Made by a program: the position numbers and the translations under genes. From Deltaproteobacteria bacterium (GTDB taxonomy: Bacteria > Myxococcota_A > UBA9160 > JAFDET01): a DNA stretch of 19,891 bases. The stretch is from the NCBI GenBank assembly GCA_019310195.1, contig JAFDET010000018.1, forward strand, positions 1 through 19,891, written 5' to 3'. The notes under the pieces were generated by a model that saw only the letters and a list, made by a program, of their open reading frames with translations, ran no database searches and had not been told where the DNA came from. Positions 8,000 through 14,567 of the stretch are shown piece by piece; positions within the stretch are counted from its first letter, which is position 1, and every line of letters begins with the position of its first letter.

Positions 8000-9222
8000 G
8001 CCGAGCCCTCCGTCTCGCCCAGCAGCCGCAGGGCGTTGCCGCGCAGCATCGCCCAGCGTGCACCCGGCCTGCCTTCGGTGACCATCAGCACCTTGGCCAG
8101 GGACATGGCCAGCGTGTAGAACGGCCAGTCGGTTCCGAAGAGCAGCCGGTGGGGCCCCACGCGTTCCAGGATCTCCGCCAGGGCGCTGACCCCTTGCCCG
8201 TGGATGCCCAGCCACACGTTCTCGTGGCGCGCCGCCAGGGGCAAGGTGTCGGCCAGGTCGCGCGAGCCGGAGTGCAGGAAGACGAAGTCGACCTCGGGGA
8301 AGCGGCGCAGCATGGGCTCGTAGTGGCGCGGCAGCATGTAGCGGTGCACGCGCTCGGGCTCGATGCCGGCGCGGCCGCTGTGCAGGCAGACCGGAAGCCC
8401 CAGCCGGCCGCACTCCTCGTAGATGGCCATGGCCTCGGGCGCGTCCGGGTAGTAGCGCTGTGCGTTGGGATGAAGCTTGACCGCGCGGGCGCCGTCGGCG
8501 GCGTAGCGACGAAGCTTGTCCACGGCCTCGGGATCGCGCGGGAACACCGACGCGCCGGGCAGCAGCCGTCGCTCGACACCGGCTTTGCGGATCGCGGAGG
8601 TCCACGTTTCGGTGAGGTCGTCGCCGAAGGGCAGCCCAAACGAGATGGGCAGGATCATCGCCTGCTCCACGCGCACGGCGTCCATCTCCGCCAGCAAGTT
8701 CGGGATGGTGTGGGTGGCGGCAGCGCTGCTGCCGATGGTGAACTGGGCCACCGCCATGCGGCGCAGGGCGTTCAGGTCCGACGGCGAGAAGTTGGCGTTG
8801 GCGTAGACGTCCAGGTCCAGCGGGCAGCCGGGCTCCTCGCCGTCGCAGTCCAGCATGTGCCGAACGCGGGGCGTGCGTGCCTGGAGATCGAGCTCCGGCG
8901 CCAAGAAGAGCGCCATGCCCAGGTGGGCGTGCATGTCGATGGCCCGCGGCACGTCCTCGGCCACGCAGCGCACGTTGCCGTCGCCGTCCAGCTCGAACCA
9001 GGGAAGCTCCGCCAGGCCCCGGTACCCGCGGTAGACCTGTGGCCCAAACGGGCCGGTACCCGAGCGCGCCTTCTCGGCGCGCTTCTGCTCGGCCAGGCGC
9101 GCCACGTCCTCCTCGGTGTAACGCTCGTCGAAGTCGCCTCCGCCGCAGCCCGGCAGCGCGCTGGCGGCCGCGGCCGAGAGGCCCAGGCGCAGGAAGTCGC
9201 GGCGATCCAGCCGGGAGGTCAT
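7996..9222 (-). CDS. Tat-exported amidohydrolase-2 family lipoprotein
   Basis: A 408-aa metal-dependent hydrolase of the amidohydrolase-2 type (TIM-barrel). The N-terminus has a twin-arginine motif, RRDFLRL (residues 7-13), and a lipobox-like LPGC (23-26), suggesting a folded, lipid-anchored periplasmic protein. Metal-site motifs include DMHAHLG (96-102, HxH), VKLHPN, CLHSGRAG, FLHSG and FGTDWPF, the last carrying the expected metal Asp. Between the signal and the barrel lies a charged region of about 60 residues, and the segment after the HxH motif has two Cys near DCDGEEPGC. The substrate is unknown: family members decarboxylate or hydrolyse aromatic and lactone compounds. It overlaps both its upstream neighbour (ATGA) and the downstream glucosidase (GTGA), so the three genes are probably translationally coupled. 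Confidence 0.88.
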   Translation of the reverse strand: MTSRLDRRDFLRLGLSAAAASALPGCGGGDFDERYTEEDVARLAEQKRAEKARSGTGPFGPQVYRGYRGLAELPWFELDGDGNVRCVAEDVPRAIDMHAHLGMALFLAPELDLQARTPRVRHMLDCDGEEPGCPLDLDVYANANFSPSDLNALRRMAVAQFTIGSSAAATHTIPNLLAEMDAVRVEQAMILPISFGLPFGDDLTETWTSAIRKAGVERRLLPGASVFPRDPEAVDKLRRYAADGARAVKLHPNAQRYYPDAPEAMAIYEECGRLGLPVCLHSGRAGIEPERVHRYMLPRHYEPMLRRFPEVDFVFLHSGSRDLADTLPLAARHENVWLGIHGQGVSALAEILERVGPHRLLFGTDWPFYTLAMSLAKVLMVTEGRPGARWAMLRGNALRLLGETEGSA

Positions 9223-9719
9223 GCCGCCACCAGCTCGGGAACGGCCGCCGGGTCGACGACGATCCGCCACTCGCTGTTGTCGTCGCCTGCGTCGAGCAGC
9301 ACCGGCATGCCGTGGCCCTCGACGAAGCGGGCCACCTCGCTCAGCTCGGCTCGGAAGGTATCGGGCAGCAGCGTGGGGTCGATGGCGTACGGAGCCAGGT
9401 AGAGGGTCCAGCCGCCGGGCTCGAGGAACCGCTCCAGCAGATGCCGCGCCGTCTCGTGAGGCGGCACCCGCCAGGTGTCGCGCGCGGCCTGCGGCCAGGC
9501 CGTCATGTCCCACTCGCGCGGGTCCTCGGCGTAGTGCAGGAAGGCCTGCCAGGGAAGCGCGCGGACGGCCTCCATCACCGCCACCTGCCGCTCGTGCAGG
9601 GCCTCGCCGCGGCCGAACGGGGGCCACAGCGCCCTGCGCAGCCCATAGATGGGAAGGCCGCGGGCCAGGCGGCGGGCCCCGCTCGCCTCGAGCACCCGAT
9701 GCAGCGCTTCGAGGGACAT
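9219..9719 (-). CDS. Hypothetical protein, 166 aa, cytoplasmic
   Basis: I do not recognise this family. The protein has no signal peptide or membrane segment, is rich in Trp, Pro and Arg, and contains a central stretch, EDPREWDMTAWPQAARDTW, followed by HETARHLLERFLEPGGW. The C-terminal half (DAGDDNSEWRIVVDP) looks like alternating strands ending in a compact domain. The reading frame is credible because it uses the same codon bias as its neighbours, starts at an ATG 27 bp after the cupredoxin-like gene and ends in a 4-bp ATGA overlap with the amidohydrolase. Coupling to an exported amidohydrolase suggests an accessory role, but this is only a guess from position. Confidence 0.75.
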   Translation of the reverse strand: MSLEALHRVLEASGARRLARGLPIYGLRRALWPPFGRGEALHERQVAVMEAVRALPWQAFLHYAEDPREWDMTAWPQAARDTWRVPPHETARHLLERFLEPGGWTLYLAPYAIDPTLLPDTFRAELSEVARFVEGHGMPVLLDAGDDNSEWRIVVDPAAVPELVAA

Positions 9720-9746
9720 TCGGCCCTCCAGCCTACCACGCGGAGC

Positions 9747-10076
9747 TCATGGCTCGACGACAACGATGCGCCCTTTGGCGCTCGGCTGTTCGCTCAGGTG
9801 GTAATCGAAACGGCCCGGCGTCTCGAACGTGTGGTGCCAGCCTTCGGCGCGCCCCAGGGTCGGACCGGTGAAGGAGCCGTCGTCCGCCACCACCGTGCAG
9901 GGCGAGCCGGAGGAGTTGGCGTTGTGGAAGTGGACGGTGGTGCCCGCCCGAACGGTGAGGGCGGGCGGCTGGAGGCCCGACCAGGCCACCCGCACCGTCG
10001 GGCCGTGCGCCGTGGCCGAGCTCGCCCAGAGGAGCAGCAGCGCGGCACAGGCGAGGCGGAGCAGGGCGGGGGGCAT
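9747..10076 (-). CDS. Small secreted cupredoxin-fold protein lacking the usual copper ligands
   Basis: A 109-aa precursor. Residues 1-23 form a clear signal peptide (LLRLACAALLLL core, then SSATA), so the mature protein would begin with His24. The remainder reads like a plastocyanin/pseudoazurin-type domain: LTVRAGTTVHFHNANSSGSP, VVADDGSF, WHHTFETPGRFDYH and KGRIVVVEP. At the four type-1 copper positions the residues differ: Cys60 replaces the first His, and Leu94, Gln97 and Ala100 replace the Cys, His and Met of the usual C-x2-H-x2-M loop. His49, His51, His81, His82 and His93 remain as possible alternative ligands. It is first in a minus-strand group with the 166-aa protein and the amidohydrolase. 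The ATG at 10076 is chosen because it starts exactly at the signal peptide; no strong ribosome binding site is visible. Confidence 0.82.
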   Translation of the reverse strand: MPPALLRLACAALLLLWASSATAHGPTVRVAWSGLQPPALTVRAGTTVHFHNANSSGSPCTVVADDGSFTGPTLGRAEGWHHTFETPGRFDYHLSEQPSAKGRIVVVEP

Positions 10077-10119
10077 GCGGCTTGAACGTTGCCCCGGATG
10101 TGGGACGTTTGCCAGCGTG

Positions 10120-11268
10120 ATGCACGAGCTGAGCATCGAAGGGCTCGCCGCCGGCGGCGACGGGGTGGGGCACACGGCCGACGGCCGCGTGGTCTTCGTG
10201 CCCTTCAGCGCCCCGGGCGATCGGCTGTCGGTGCGGCTGGTGGAGGAGCGCAAGCGCTACGCGCGGGGCGTGATCGAGCGGATCCTGGAGCCCAGCCCGT
10301 TTCGCGTCCAGCCGGTCTGCGGCGTCTACGGCACGTGCGGGGGCTGCACCTGGCAGCACCTGGACTACGAGACCCAGCTGCGCGCCAAGGCGGAGATCCT
10401 GGGCGACGCCCTCGAGCGCGTGGGCGGGCTTCGGGTGCCCGACGATCTGCGCGTCGTCCCGAGCCCGGCGCCCTACGGCTGGCGCAGTCGCACGCGGGTG
10501 CTGGCCAAGGGTGGGGTCGTCGGCTACCGGAAGCGTCGCTCCCACGCCGTGTGCGCCACCTCGCGCTGCCCGGTGCTGGTTCCCGAGTTGGACGAGGCGC
10601 TGGCGCAGCTGGCGCGGCGCCGTCCCCAGGCCGCCGAGGAGTGGGAGTTGGTGGCCGGGGCCGACGGCGCCACCCGCACCACGCCCCTGCGCAGCCCGCT
10701 CCCCGAGGAGCCGCGGCTCACGGTCTCGGTGTGCGGCCAGCGCATGTCGTTCTCGCCGGGCGTCTTCGTGCAGGGCAACGCGCTGCTGCTCGACGCGCTG
10801 GCGCGCGCCGTGCACGAGGCAGCCGGAAGCGGGCACCTGGCCGTGGAGCTCTTCTGCGGCGCGGGCTTCTTCACCCTGGGGCTGGCCCGCGGCTTCGAGC
10901 GCGTGGTGGCGGTGGAGTCCGAGGGGCGCGCCGTGGCCGACCTGCACGCCAACGTGCTGAACGCGGGGCTGCGCAACGTGGAGATCCGCGGCGGCCGCGC
11001 CGAGCGCCTGCTGGCCGTGCTGGGCGGCGCCGACGCCATGGTCGTCGATCCGCCGCGCACCGGGCTTCCCCCCGAGTGCATCCAGGGCGTGGCCGAGGCG
11101 CGGCCGCGGCGCCTGGTCTACGTCTCCTGCGACCCGGCCACCTTGGCGCGCGACCTGGCGCGCCTGGCCGAGGGCGGCTTGGCGCTGGAGTCCGTGACCG
11201 GCTTCGACCTGTTCCCGCAGACGCCCCACGTGGAGGCGGTGGCGAGCCTGGTGAGCGATCCGGCCTAG
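10120..11268 (+). CDS. rlmD: 23S rRNA (uracil-5-)-methyltransferase, RlmD/RumA family
   Basis: A 382-aa SAM-dependent RNA m5U methyltransferase. An N-terminal TRAM-like domain (residues about 1-55) is followed by the iron-sulfur ligands C67-x5-C73-x2-C76 and probably C150. The methyltransferase domain has the SAM motif VELFCGAGFFTL (242-253), AVES (264-267), VVDPPRTGL (308-316), the catalytic YVSCDPATLARDL with Cys337, and FPQTPHVE. All four cluster cysteines distinguish it from TrmA. It is shorter than E. coli RlmD (about 430 aa), and which rRNA uridine it targets is not readable from sequence. The start is ATG 10120 (GTG 10117 is an in-frame alternative), only 43 bp from the divergent cupredoxin-like gene. 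Its stop TAG is the first codon of the repeat at 11266-11348. Confidence 0.88.
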   Translation: MHELSIEGLAAGGDGVGHTADGRVVFVPFSAPGDRLSVRLVEERKRYARGVIERILEPSPFRVQPVCGVYGTCGGCTWQHLDYETQLRAKAEILGDALERVGGLRVPDDLRVVPSPAPYGWRSRTRVLAKGGVVGYRKRRSHAVCATSRCPVLVPELDEALAQLARRRPQAAEEWELVAGADGATRTTPLRSPLPEEPRLTVSVCGQRMSFSPGVFVQGNALLLDALARAVHEAAGSGHLAVELFCGAGFFTLGLARGFERVVAVESEGRAVADLHANVLNAGLRNVEIRGGRAERLLAVLGGADAMVVDPPRTGLPPECIQGVAEARPRRLVYVSCDPATLARDLARLAEGGLALESVTGFDLFPQTPHVEAVASLVSDPA

Positions 11269-11348
11269 GAGCCTGACCCAAGATGGAGTGCGCCGGCCCG
11301 GGCGTCTCGGCGTCCGGACGGTGTGCTCCATCTTGGGTCAGGCTCCTA
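11266..11348. repeat. Palindromic repeat, copy 2 (83 bp)
   Basis: This lies between convergent rlmD and the response regulator gene. The outer arms (11266-11288 and 11326-11348) are a perfect 23-nt inverted repeat beginning TAGGAGCCTGACC and continuing into CAAGATGGAG. The inner halves are asymmetric. The right half, read on the minus strand (CACACCGTCCGGACGCCG), resembles the left half of copy 1 (CACACGGTCCGGACGCCG). The left half (TGCGCCGGCCCGGGCGTC) resembles the right half of copy 1 read in reverse. It is therefore a shorter copy of the same element in opposite orientation, not an independent hairpin. Its terminal TAG trinucleotides are the stop codons of rlmD (11266-11268) and of the minus-strand gene (11346-11348). 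No T-run is present. Confidence 0.93.
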
Positions 11349-11987
11349 GGGCTCGATCAGCCCGTGCTTCAAGGCGTAGCGCACCAGCTCGGTCGCCTTT
11401 CGCACGCCGACCTTGCGCATCAGGCTGGTGCGGTGGGCCTCTACCGTCTTGGTGCTGATATCGAGCTCGCTGGCCACCTCCTTGGCGGAGAGGCCCTCGG
11501 CGATGTGGTGCAGCACCTCGCGCTCGCGGCTCGAGAGCAGGCGGAACGGCTCGCTCGCATCCTTCTTGGGGTCGCGCAGCTGCTCGACGATCTCCTTGGC
11601 CACCGGCGGACTGAAGTAGTTGCCGCCCGAGAGCACGGCGCGCACCGCGGCCAGCACCTCGGAAGCCCGGCCGTGCTTGAGCACGTAGCCGTCGGCGCCC
11701 AGGCTCACCGCACTCTGGATGAAGGGCGGGTCGCTGTGGGCCGAGAGCAGCACCACGCGGGTGCGCTGGTGCTTGCGGCGGATCCGCTCCAGCGTCTCCA
11801 GCCCCCCGAGCTTGGGCATCGTAATGTCCAGCACCACGCAGTCCGGCTTGAGCCGCTCGACCATCTCCAGCACTTCACGACCGTCCGATGCCTCGCCGCA
11901 CACCGAGAGATCCTCCTCCGCCTCGATCAGGCGGCGCAGGCCCTCGCGCACGATGCCGTGGTCGTCCGCAACCAGGACGGAGTGCAT
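11346..11987 (-). CDS. NarL/FixJ-type response regulator
   Basis: A 213-aa two-component response regulator with a receiver domain (residues 1 to about 120) and a LuxR-type helix-turn-helix (about 148-210). In the receiver, the acidic pair is Asp8/Asp9, the phosphoacceptor is Asp54 in VVLDITMPKLGG, a Ser follows in LLSAHSD, and the conserved Lys is in GYVLKHG. The DNA-binding part reads LSSREREVLHHIAEGLSAKEVA and then ISTKTVEAHRTSLMRKVGV, typical of the NarL group. No histidine kinase is encoded nearby, so its partner and regulon are unknown. It is transcribed away from the TOPRIM-like gene with a 99-bp spacer. Its stop codon is provided by repeat copy 2. Confidence 0.93.
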   Translation of the reverse strand: MHSVLVADDHGIVREGLRRLIEAEEDLSVCGEASDGREVLEMVERLKPDCVVLDITMPKLGGLETLERIRRKHQRTRVVLLSAHSDPPFIQSAVSLGADGYVLKHGRASEVLAAVRAVLSGGNYFSPPVAKEIVEQLRDPKKDASEPFRLLSSREREVLHHIAEGLSAKEVASELDISTKTVEAHRTSLMRKVGVRKATELVRYALKHGLIEP

Positions 11988-12044
11988 GGATCCAGGGTAC
12001 CCCCCATGCCCGCTTGGGCAAAACCCACGGTGTGGTCTTCGGGC

Positions 12045-12074
12045 TTGGGTTGCGGGGCCCAATGCAGCTACGAT
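12045..12074 (+). promoter_or_regulatory. Possible sigma70-like promoter ahead of the TOPRIM-like gene
   Basis: TTGGGT (12045-12050) and TACGAT (12069-12074) are separated by 18 bp, which loosely resembles a -35/-10 pair. Transcription would start about 6 nt before the ATG at 12087, giving a very short leader. Each box matches only part of the consensus, so this is weak evidence. The 99-bp divergent spacer must also hold the promoter for the response regulator on the other strand, which I could not recognise. Confidence 0.25.
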
Positions 12075-12086
12075 GGGGGTGGTCCG

Positions 12087-12647
12087 ATGTTGGTCGTCTA
12101 CGTCGAAGGGCCGCGGGATCGGGACGTCCTCCGGGGCTGGGCGCAGCGCGTCGATCCCGGCTTGGGGCGCATCATGGGCACGGGAACCGTGATCCTGGGC
12201 GGTCGCCAGCCCAACCGCGCCACGGCCCACTTCGAGGAGCTGCGCGGCGCCTCCTCTGGAGCCCGCGGCCTGTGCGTCCTGGATCGGGACGACGACCGCG
12301 AGCGGGCTCCCGAGCCCGCGCCGGGCTTGGAGTTTCACGTCTGGAGCCGGCGCCACATCGAGAGCTACCTGCTGGTGCCCGAGGCCATCCGGCGCAGCCT
12401 GCGCTTGCCCCGCGCAGACCGCCGGCTGGAGCGCGCCTGCCGGCAACTCCTGCCCGACCCCGAGGATCTGGGCGGCTGGCGGGCCCTGGACGCCAAGCGG
12501 CTCCTGGATCCCGCGGGCGCCCTGTCCCGGGCGGTGGGTCGCCCGCTGCGCGCCGGACGCATCGCCCGAGCCATGCATGAAGACGAAATTCATCAAGAGG
12601 TGCGGGGACTTCTGGCTCGGGCCCGAGCTGCATTCCACGCGGGCTGA
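12087..12647 (+). CDS. Small stand-alone TOPRIM-fold protein (OLD/DUF4435-like)
   Basis: A 186-aa protein. It opens with VVYVEGPRDRDVL (residues 3-15), the beta strand and catalytic Glu7 expected of a TOPRIM domain. It continues with VILGGRQPNRA (35-45) and CVLDRDDD (63-70), the metal-binding acidic motif with Asp66 and Asp68. Next is WSRRHIESYLL (86-96), closely like the R-x-IE-x-YLL segment of DUF4435/OLD-type TOPRIM proteins. Family knowledge suggests metal-dependent nuclease or phosphotransfer activity. OLD proteins normally carry an ABC-type ATPase domain, and none is present here or next door. The ATG at 12087 begins exactly at the first beta strand and follows a G-rich stretch, GGGGGTGG. 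The CBS-domain gene follows after 22 bp. Function is inferred from motifs read by eye. Confidence 0.72.
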   Translation: MLVVYVEGPRDRDVLRGWAQRVDPGLGRIMGTGTVILGGRQPNRATAHFEELRGASSGARGLCVLDRDDDRERAPEPAPGLEFHVWSRRHIESYLLVPEAIRRSLRLPRADRRLERACRQLLPDPEDLGGWRALDAKRLLDPAGALSRAVGRPLRAGRIARAMHEDEIHQEVRGLLARARAAFHAG

Positions 12648-12669
12648 GCCTTCTGTATCCTAGCGGGTC

Positions 12670-13221
12670 ATGCCCCCTGAAGAGTTCGATGATCGAGTAG
12701 ACGAGGTCTACTTCCAGGAAATCGGAGAGAAGCGCCGCGCGTTCGATTCGGCGCTGTTGCGCAGGCCGGCCTCGATCCTGGCCGCGCGCAAGCCCCTCGT
12801 CCTGTCCCCGCAGTCGTCGGTCACCGACGCCATTCGGGCCATGCAGCGCGAGCACCGCGGCTGCGTGCTGATCTCCGAGGACGGCAGCCATCACACGCCC
12901 CTGGTGGGGATCTTCACCGAGCGCGACGTGCTGCTGAAGATCGTGGATCGCGGCCGCAACCCGGCGGTGCTGCCCCTGTCCGAGGTGATGAGCCACGATC
13001 TGGAGCGCCTGAGCGAGGACTCCAGCGTGGCCTGGGTGCTCAACCGCATGAGCGCCGGCGGCTTCCGGCACGTACCGGTCGTGGACCGCAAGGGCCATCC
13101 GGTCACGGTGATCTCGGTGCGCGACGTGGTGGACTTCCTGGTGGACCACTTCCCGCGCGAGATCATGAACCTCCCCGCCGACCCCGGCACCGCCGCCCCC
13201 CGCTCCCGCGAAGGCGCGTAG
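12670..13221 (+). CDS. Tandem CBS-domain protein
   Basis: A 183-aa soluble protein consisting mainly of a Bateman module. CBS1 covers about residues 38-98 (KPLVLSPQSSVTDAIRAMQ, then GCVLIS and LVGIFTERDVLLKIV) and CBS2 about 105-165 (LSEVMSHDLERLSEDSSVAWVLNRM, then FRHVPVVDRKG and VISVRDVVDFLV). Such pairs bind adenine nucleotides such as AMP, ATP or SAM and act as energy or ligand sensors. The N-terminal 37 residues are acidic and contain no recognisable effector domain. There is no output domain, so it probably acts on a partner protein. It starts 22 bp after the TOPRIM-like gene and may share its transcript. Its 3' side faces the large hairpin at 13264-13370. Confidence 0.9.
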   Translation: MPPEEFDDRVDEVYFQEIGEKRRAFDSALLRRPASILAARKPLVLSPQSSVTDAIRAMQREHRGCVLISEDGSHHTPLVGIFTERDVLLKIVDRGRNPAVLPLSEVMSHDLERLSEDSSVAWVLNRMSAGGFRHVPVVDRKGHPVTVISVRDVVDFLVDHFPREIMNLPADPGTAAPRSREGA

Positions 13222-13560
13222 CCGTCGGCGCGCCGCAGGATCTCGCTGAGAACGGTCGCCGGATCGGGGTGGGGGTCCCGTGCTCAAACAGTCCTCGCCG
13301 GAGGCTGCCCCGGGGCTGACTCCAAGCGTGGAGGCCGGCTGCGGAACTGCGCGCGGGACCCCCACCCCGACCCGCCGACCTACGGGACCTCGCAGAACCA
13401 ACGCTCGAGCTCCGCGCAGAGACCCGCACTTAGCCCCACCTGCGGCCGCCCGCCCTCCTGAGCCTATGGCCCGCAAGCCCGAGCCGACGGAGCACGCGCG
13501 AACTCCGGAGCTGGCCGAGGGCGCGCAGCGAGCCGAAGGCGAGCGAAGGGCATTGTCCTG
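13222..13560. other. Intergenic region between convergent genes (339 bp), no credible gene
   Basis: This is the only gap above 300 bp. It contains the long inverted repeat at 13264-13370. To its right lies GC-rich sequence with the short GCGAGC/GAAGG-type runs common in high-GC spacers. A minus-strand stretch at 13380-13439 can be read as a 19-codon peptide ending in RWFCEVP. It looks protein-like and might be the remnant of a gene end, but it has a stop shortly upstream. A plus-strand frame at 13280-13564 starts inside the hairpin and shows no family features. I see no RNA gene here. Confidence 0.6.
13264..13370. repeat. Long inverted repeat between convergent genes (107 bp)
   Basis: Perfect 17-bp arms, 13264-13280 and 13354-13370 (right arm CGGGACCCCCACCCCGA), enclose 73 nt. 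Pairing extends inward with a wobble pair and two further pairs. A 10-bp perfect palindrome, GCCCCGGGGC (13307-13316), lies at the centre. The overall design (strong outer stem, weaker middle, central palindrome) copies that of the repeat at 6238-6403 although the sequence is unrelated. It lies 42 bp after the CBS-protein stop and 190 bp before the stop of the facing membrane-protein gene, so unlike the other two it does not provide stop codons. There is no T-run, so an intrinsic terminator is not clearly supported. Confidence 0.85.
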
Positions 13561-14538
13561 CTAAGGATCGCTGGGATCGCGCACCAGCGGCCCGCCGGGC
13601 AGATCTTTGCCCTCGCGCGACGCGGCGCGCACCTGACGCAGCAGGCCGATGGCGCGGGGCAGGAAGGCGATTCCGATCACCACGTGGAAGATCAGGAAGA
13701 GCGAGTTGGTGGCGAAGGCGTAGGCGATCAGGGTGTCGCGGTCGTGGAACTCGCCGAAGAGCGCTGCCCAGGCCAGCTCGCGGGTGCCGAAGTTCCCGAA
13801 CGACGGGATCATGAACGCCGCGTACAGGATCGGCACCCGCGCCACCAGCGCCAGGAACGGGATCGGCGCTCCGAAGGCCCGGGTGGCGATCCACTGCACG
13901 CCGATGTCCATGAAGGCCAGCAGCACGAACCAGCCCAGCATGGGCAGGAAGGCGCGGAACTCCACCTGCTCCAGCCACATGCGCACGCGCGCCAGCCAGC
14001 GCCCGGTGCTGCGGCGCGCGAAGCGCACCGAGAACAGGATGCCCAGGATGATCGACCAGCCGATGGCGGCGGCGATGGCCACGTCGCGGTTGGCCGAGAG
14101 GCCGCCTTCCAGCAGGAAGAGCGCCAACGTCACCTGGCCGATCATGACGATCGCGTGCACGAACCCGGGGACCGAGGCGGCCAGGATGACGCGGCCCGGG
14201 CTGCCGCGGGTGATGCGCACCAGGCCGATCAGGAAGGCGGCATCCGCCAGCGGGTTGCTGATCGAGCGCAGCAGCTCGGACCCGCCGCGCAGCGAGATCA
14301 GCCGCTTCAGCGGCATGGGTCCCACCATGCGCCGCACCGCCTGCACCTGGAGCATGGTCCAGAACAGGAAGAAGATCATCTTGTCGGCGAAGGTGACCAG
14401 GACGAAGATCGGCGCGTTGGCTCGCTGCGTGGCCTCGATCAGCTTGTCCCACTCCGTGAGCCAGCCGAAGACGTAGACCAGCAGGGCAGCCGAGACGAGC
14501 CAGGGGAGCACGCGTCGTAGGAGCTGGCGCAGCCGCAT
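13561..14538 (-). CDS. Lysylphosphatidylglycerol synthase TM-region / flippase-like integral membrane protein
   Basis: A 325-aa polytopic inner-membrane protein with about eight hydrophobic segments (for example near residues 10-27, 42-66, 95-106, 118-145, 152-170, 197-215, 228-245 and 270-295). The spacing and the conserved segment IPSFGNFGTRELAWAALFG, together with SNPLADAAFLIGLVRI, fit the UPF0104/LPG-synthase transmembrane family (flippase-like). Members are thought to move or modify lipid-linked molecules, but no soluble aminoacyl-transferase domain is present here, so true lysyl-PG synthesis is unlikely. The ATG at 14538 gives a positive N-terminus (MRLRQLLRR) before the first membrane segment. 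It starts 29 bp from the divergent alcohol dehydrogenase gene. Confidence 0.8.
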   Translation of the reverse strand: MRLRQLLRRVLPWLVSAALLVYVFGWLTEWDKLIEATQRANAPIFVLVTFADKMIFFLFWTMLQVQAVRRMVGPMPLKRLISLRGGSELLRSISNPLADAAFLIGLVRITRGSPGRVILAASVPGFVHAIVMIGQVTLALFLLEGGLSANRDVAIAAAIGWSIILGILFSVRFARRSTGRWLARVRMWLEQVEFRAFLPMLGWFVLLAFMDIGVQWIATRAFGAPIPFLALVARVPILYAAFMIPSFGNFGTRELAWAALFGEFHDRDTLIAYAFATNSLFLIFHVVIGIAFLPRAIGLLRQVRAASREGKDLPGGPLVRDPSDP

Positions 14539-14567
14539 CGTCCGAGATAGTAGGTTGGGATCTGCCC

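Noticed and set aside
8000..8605. N-terminal extension of the alpha-glucosidase frame upstream of 7999
   Set aside because: The frame stays open because of high GC, but the upstream part is Arg/Pro/Ala-rich shadow sequence inside the amidohydrolase gene. The real protein starts at the GTG overlapping the previous stop.
8149..9402. Long plus-strand open frame (about 417 codons) opposite the amidohydrolase
   Set aside because: It is antisense to a gene with clear Tat and metal motifs, its own translation shows no domain, and it is low-complexity His/Gln/Arg-rich. It is a codon-bias shadow.
11266..11348. Classical Rho-independent terminator
   Set aside because: The stem is strong, but there is no T-run after it on either strand, so the standard mechanism is not supported.
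11283..12086. Upstream extension of the TOPRIM-like frame across the response regulator gene
   Set aside because: It runs antisense through the response regulator and the repeat. The recognised domain begins exactly at the ATG at 12087.
13380..13439. Minus-strand 19-codon peptide ending RWFCEVP
   Set aside because: It looks protein-like and could be a gene remnant, but a stop lies just upstream in the same frame and there is no ribosome binding site, so I do not call a gene.
13280..13564. 94-codon plus-strand frame in the intergenic region
   Set aside because: It begins inside the hairpin arm, is Pro/Arg/Ala-rich and has no family features or ribosome binding site.
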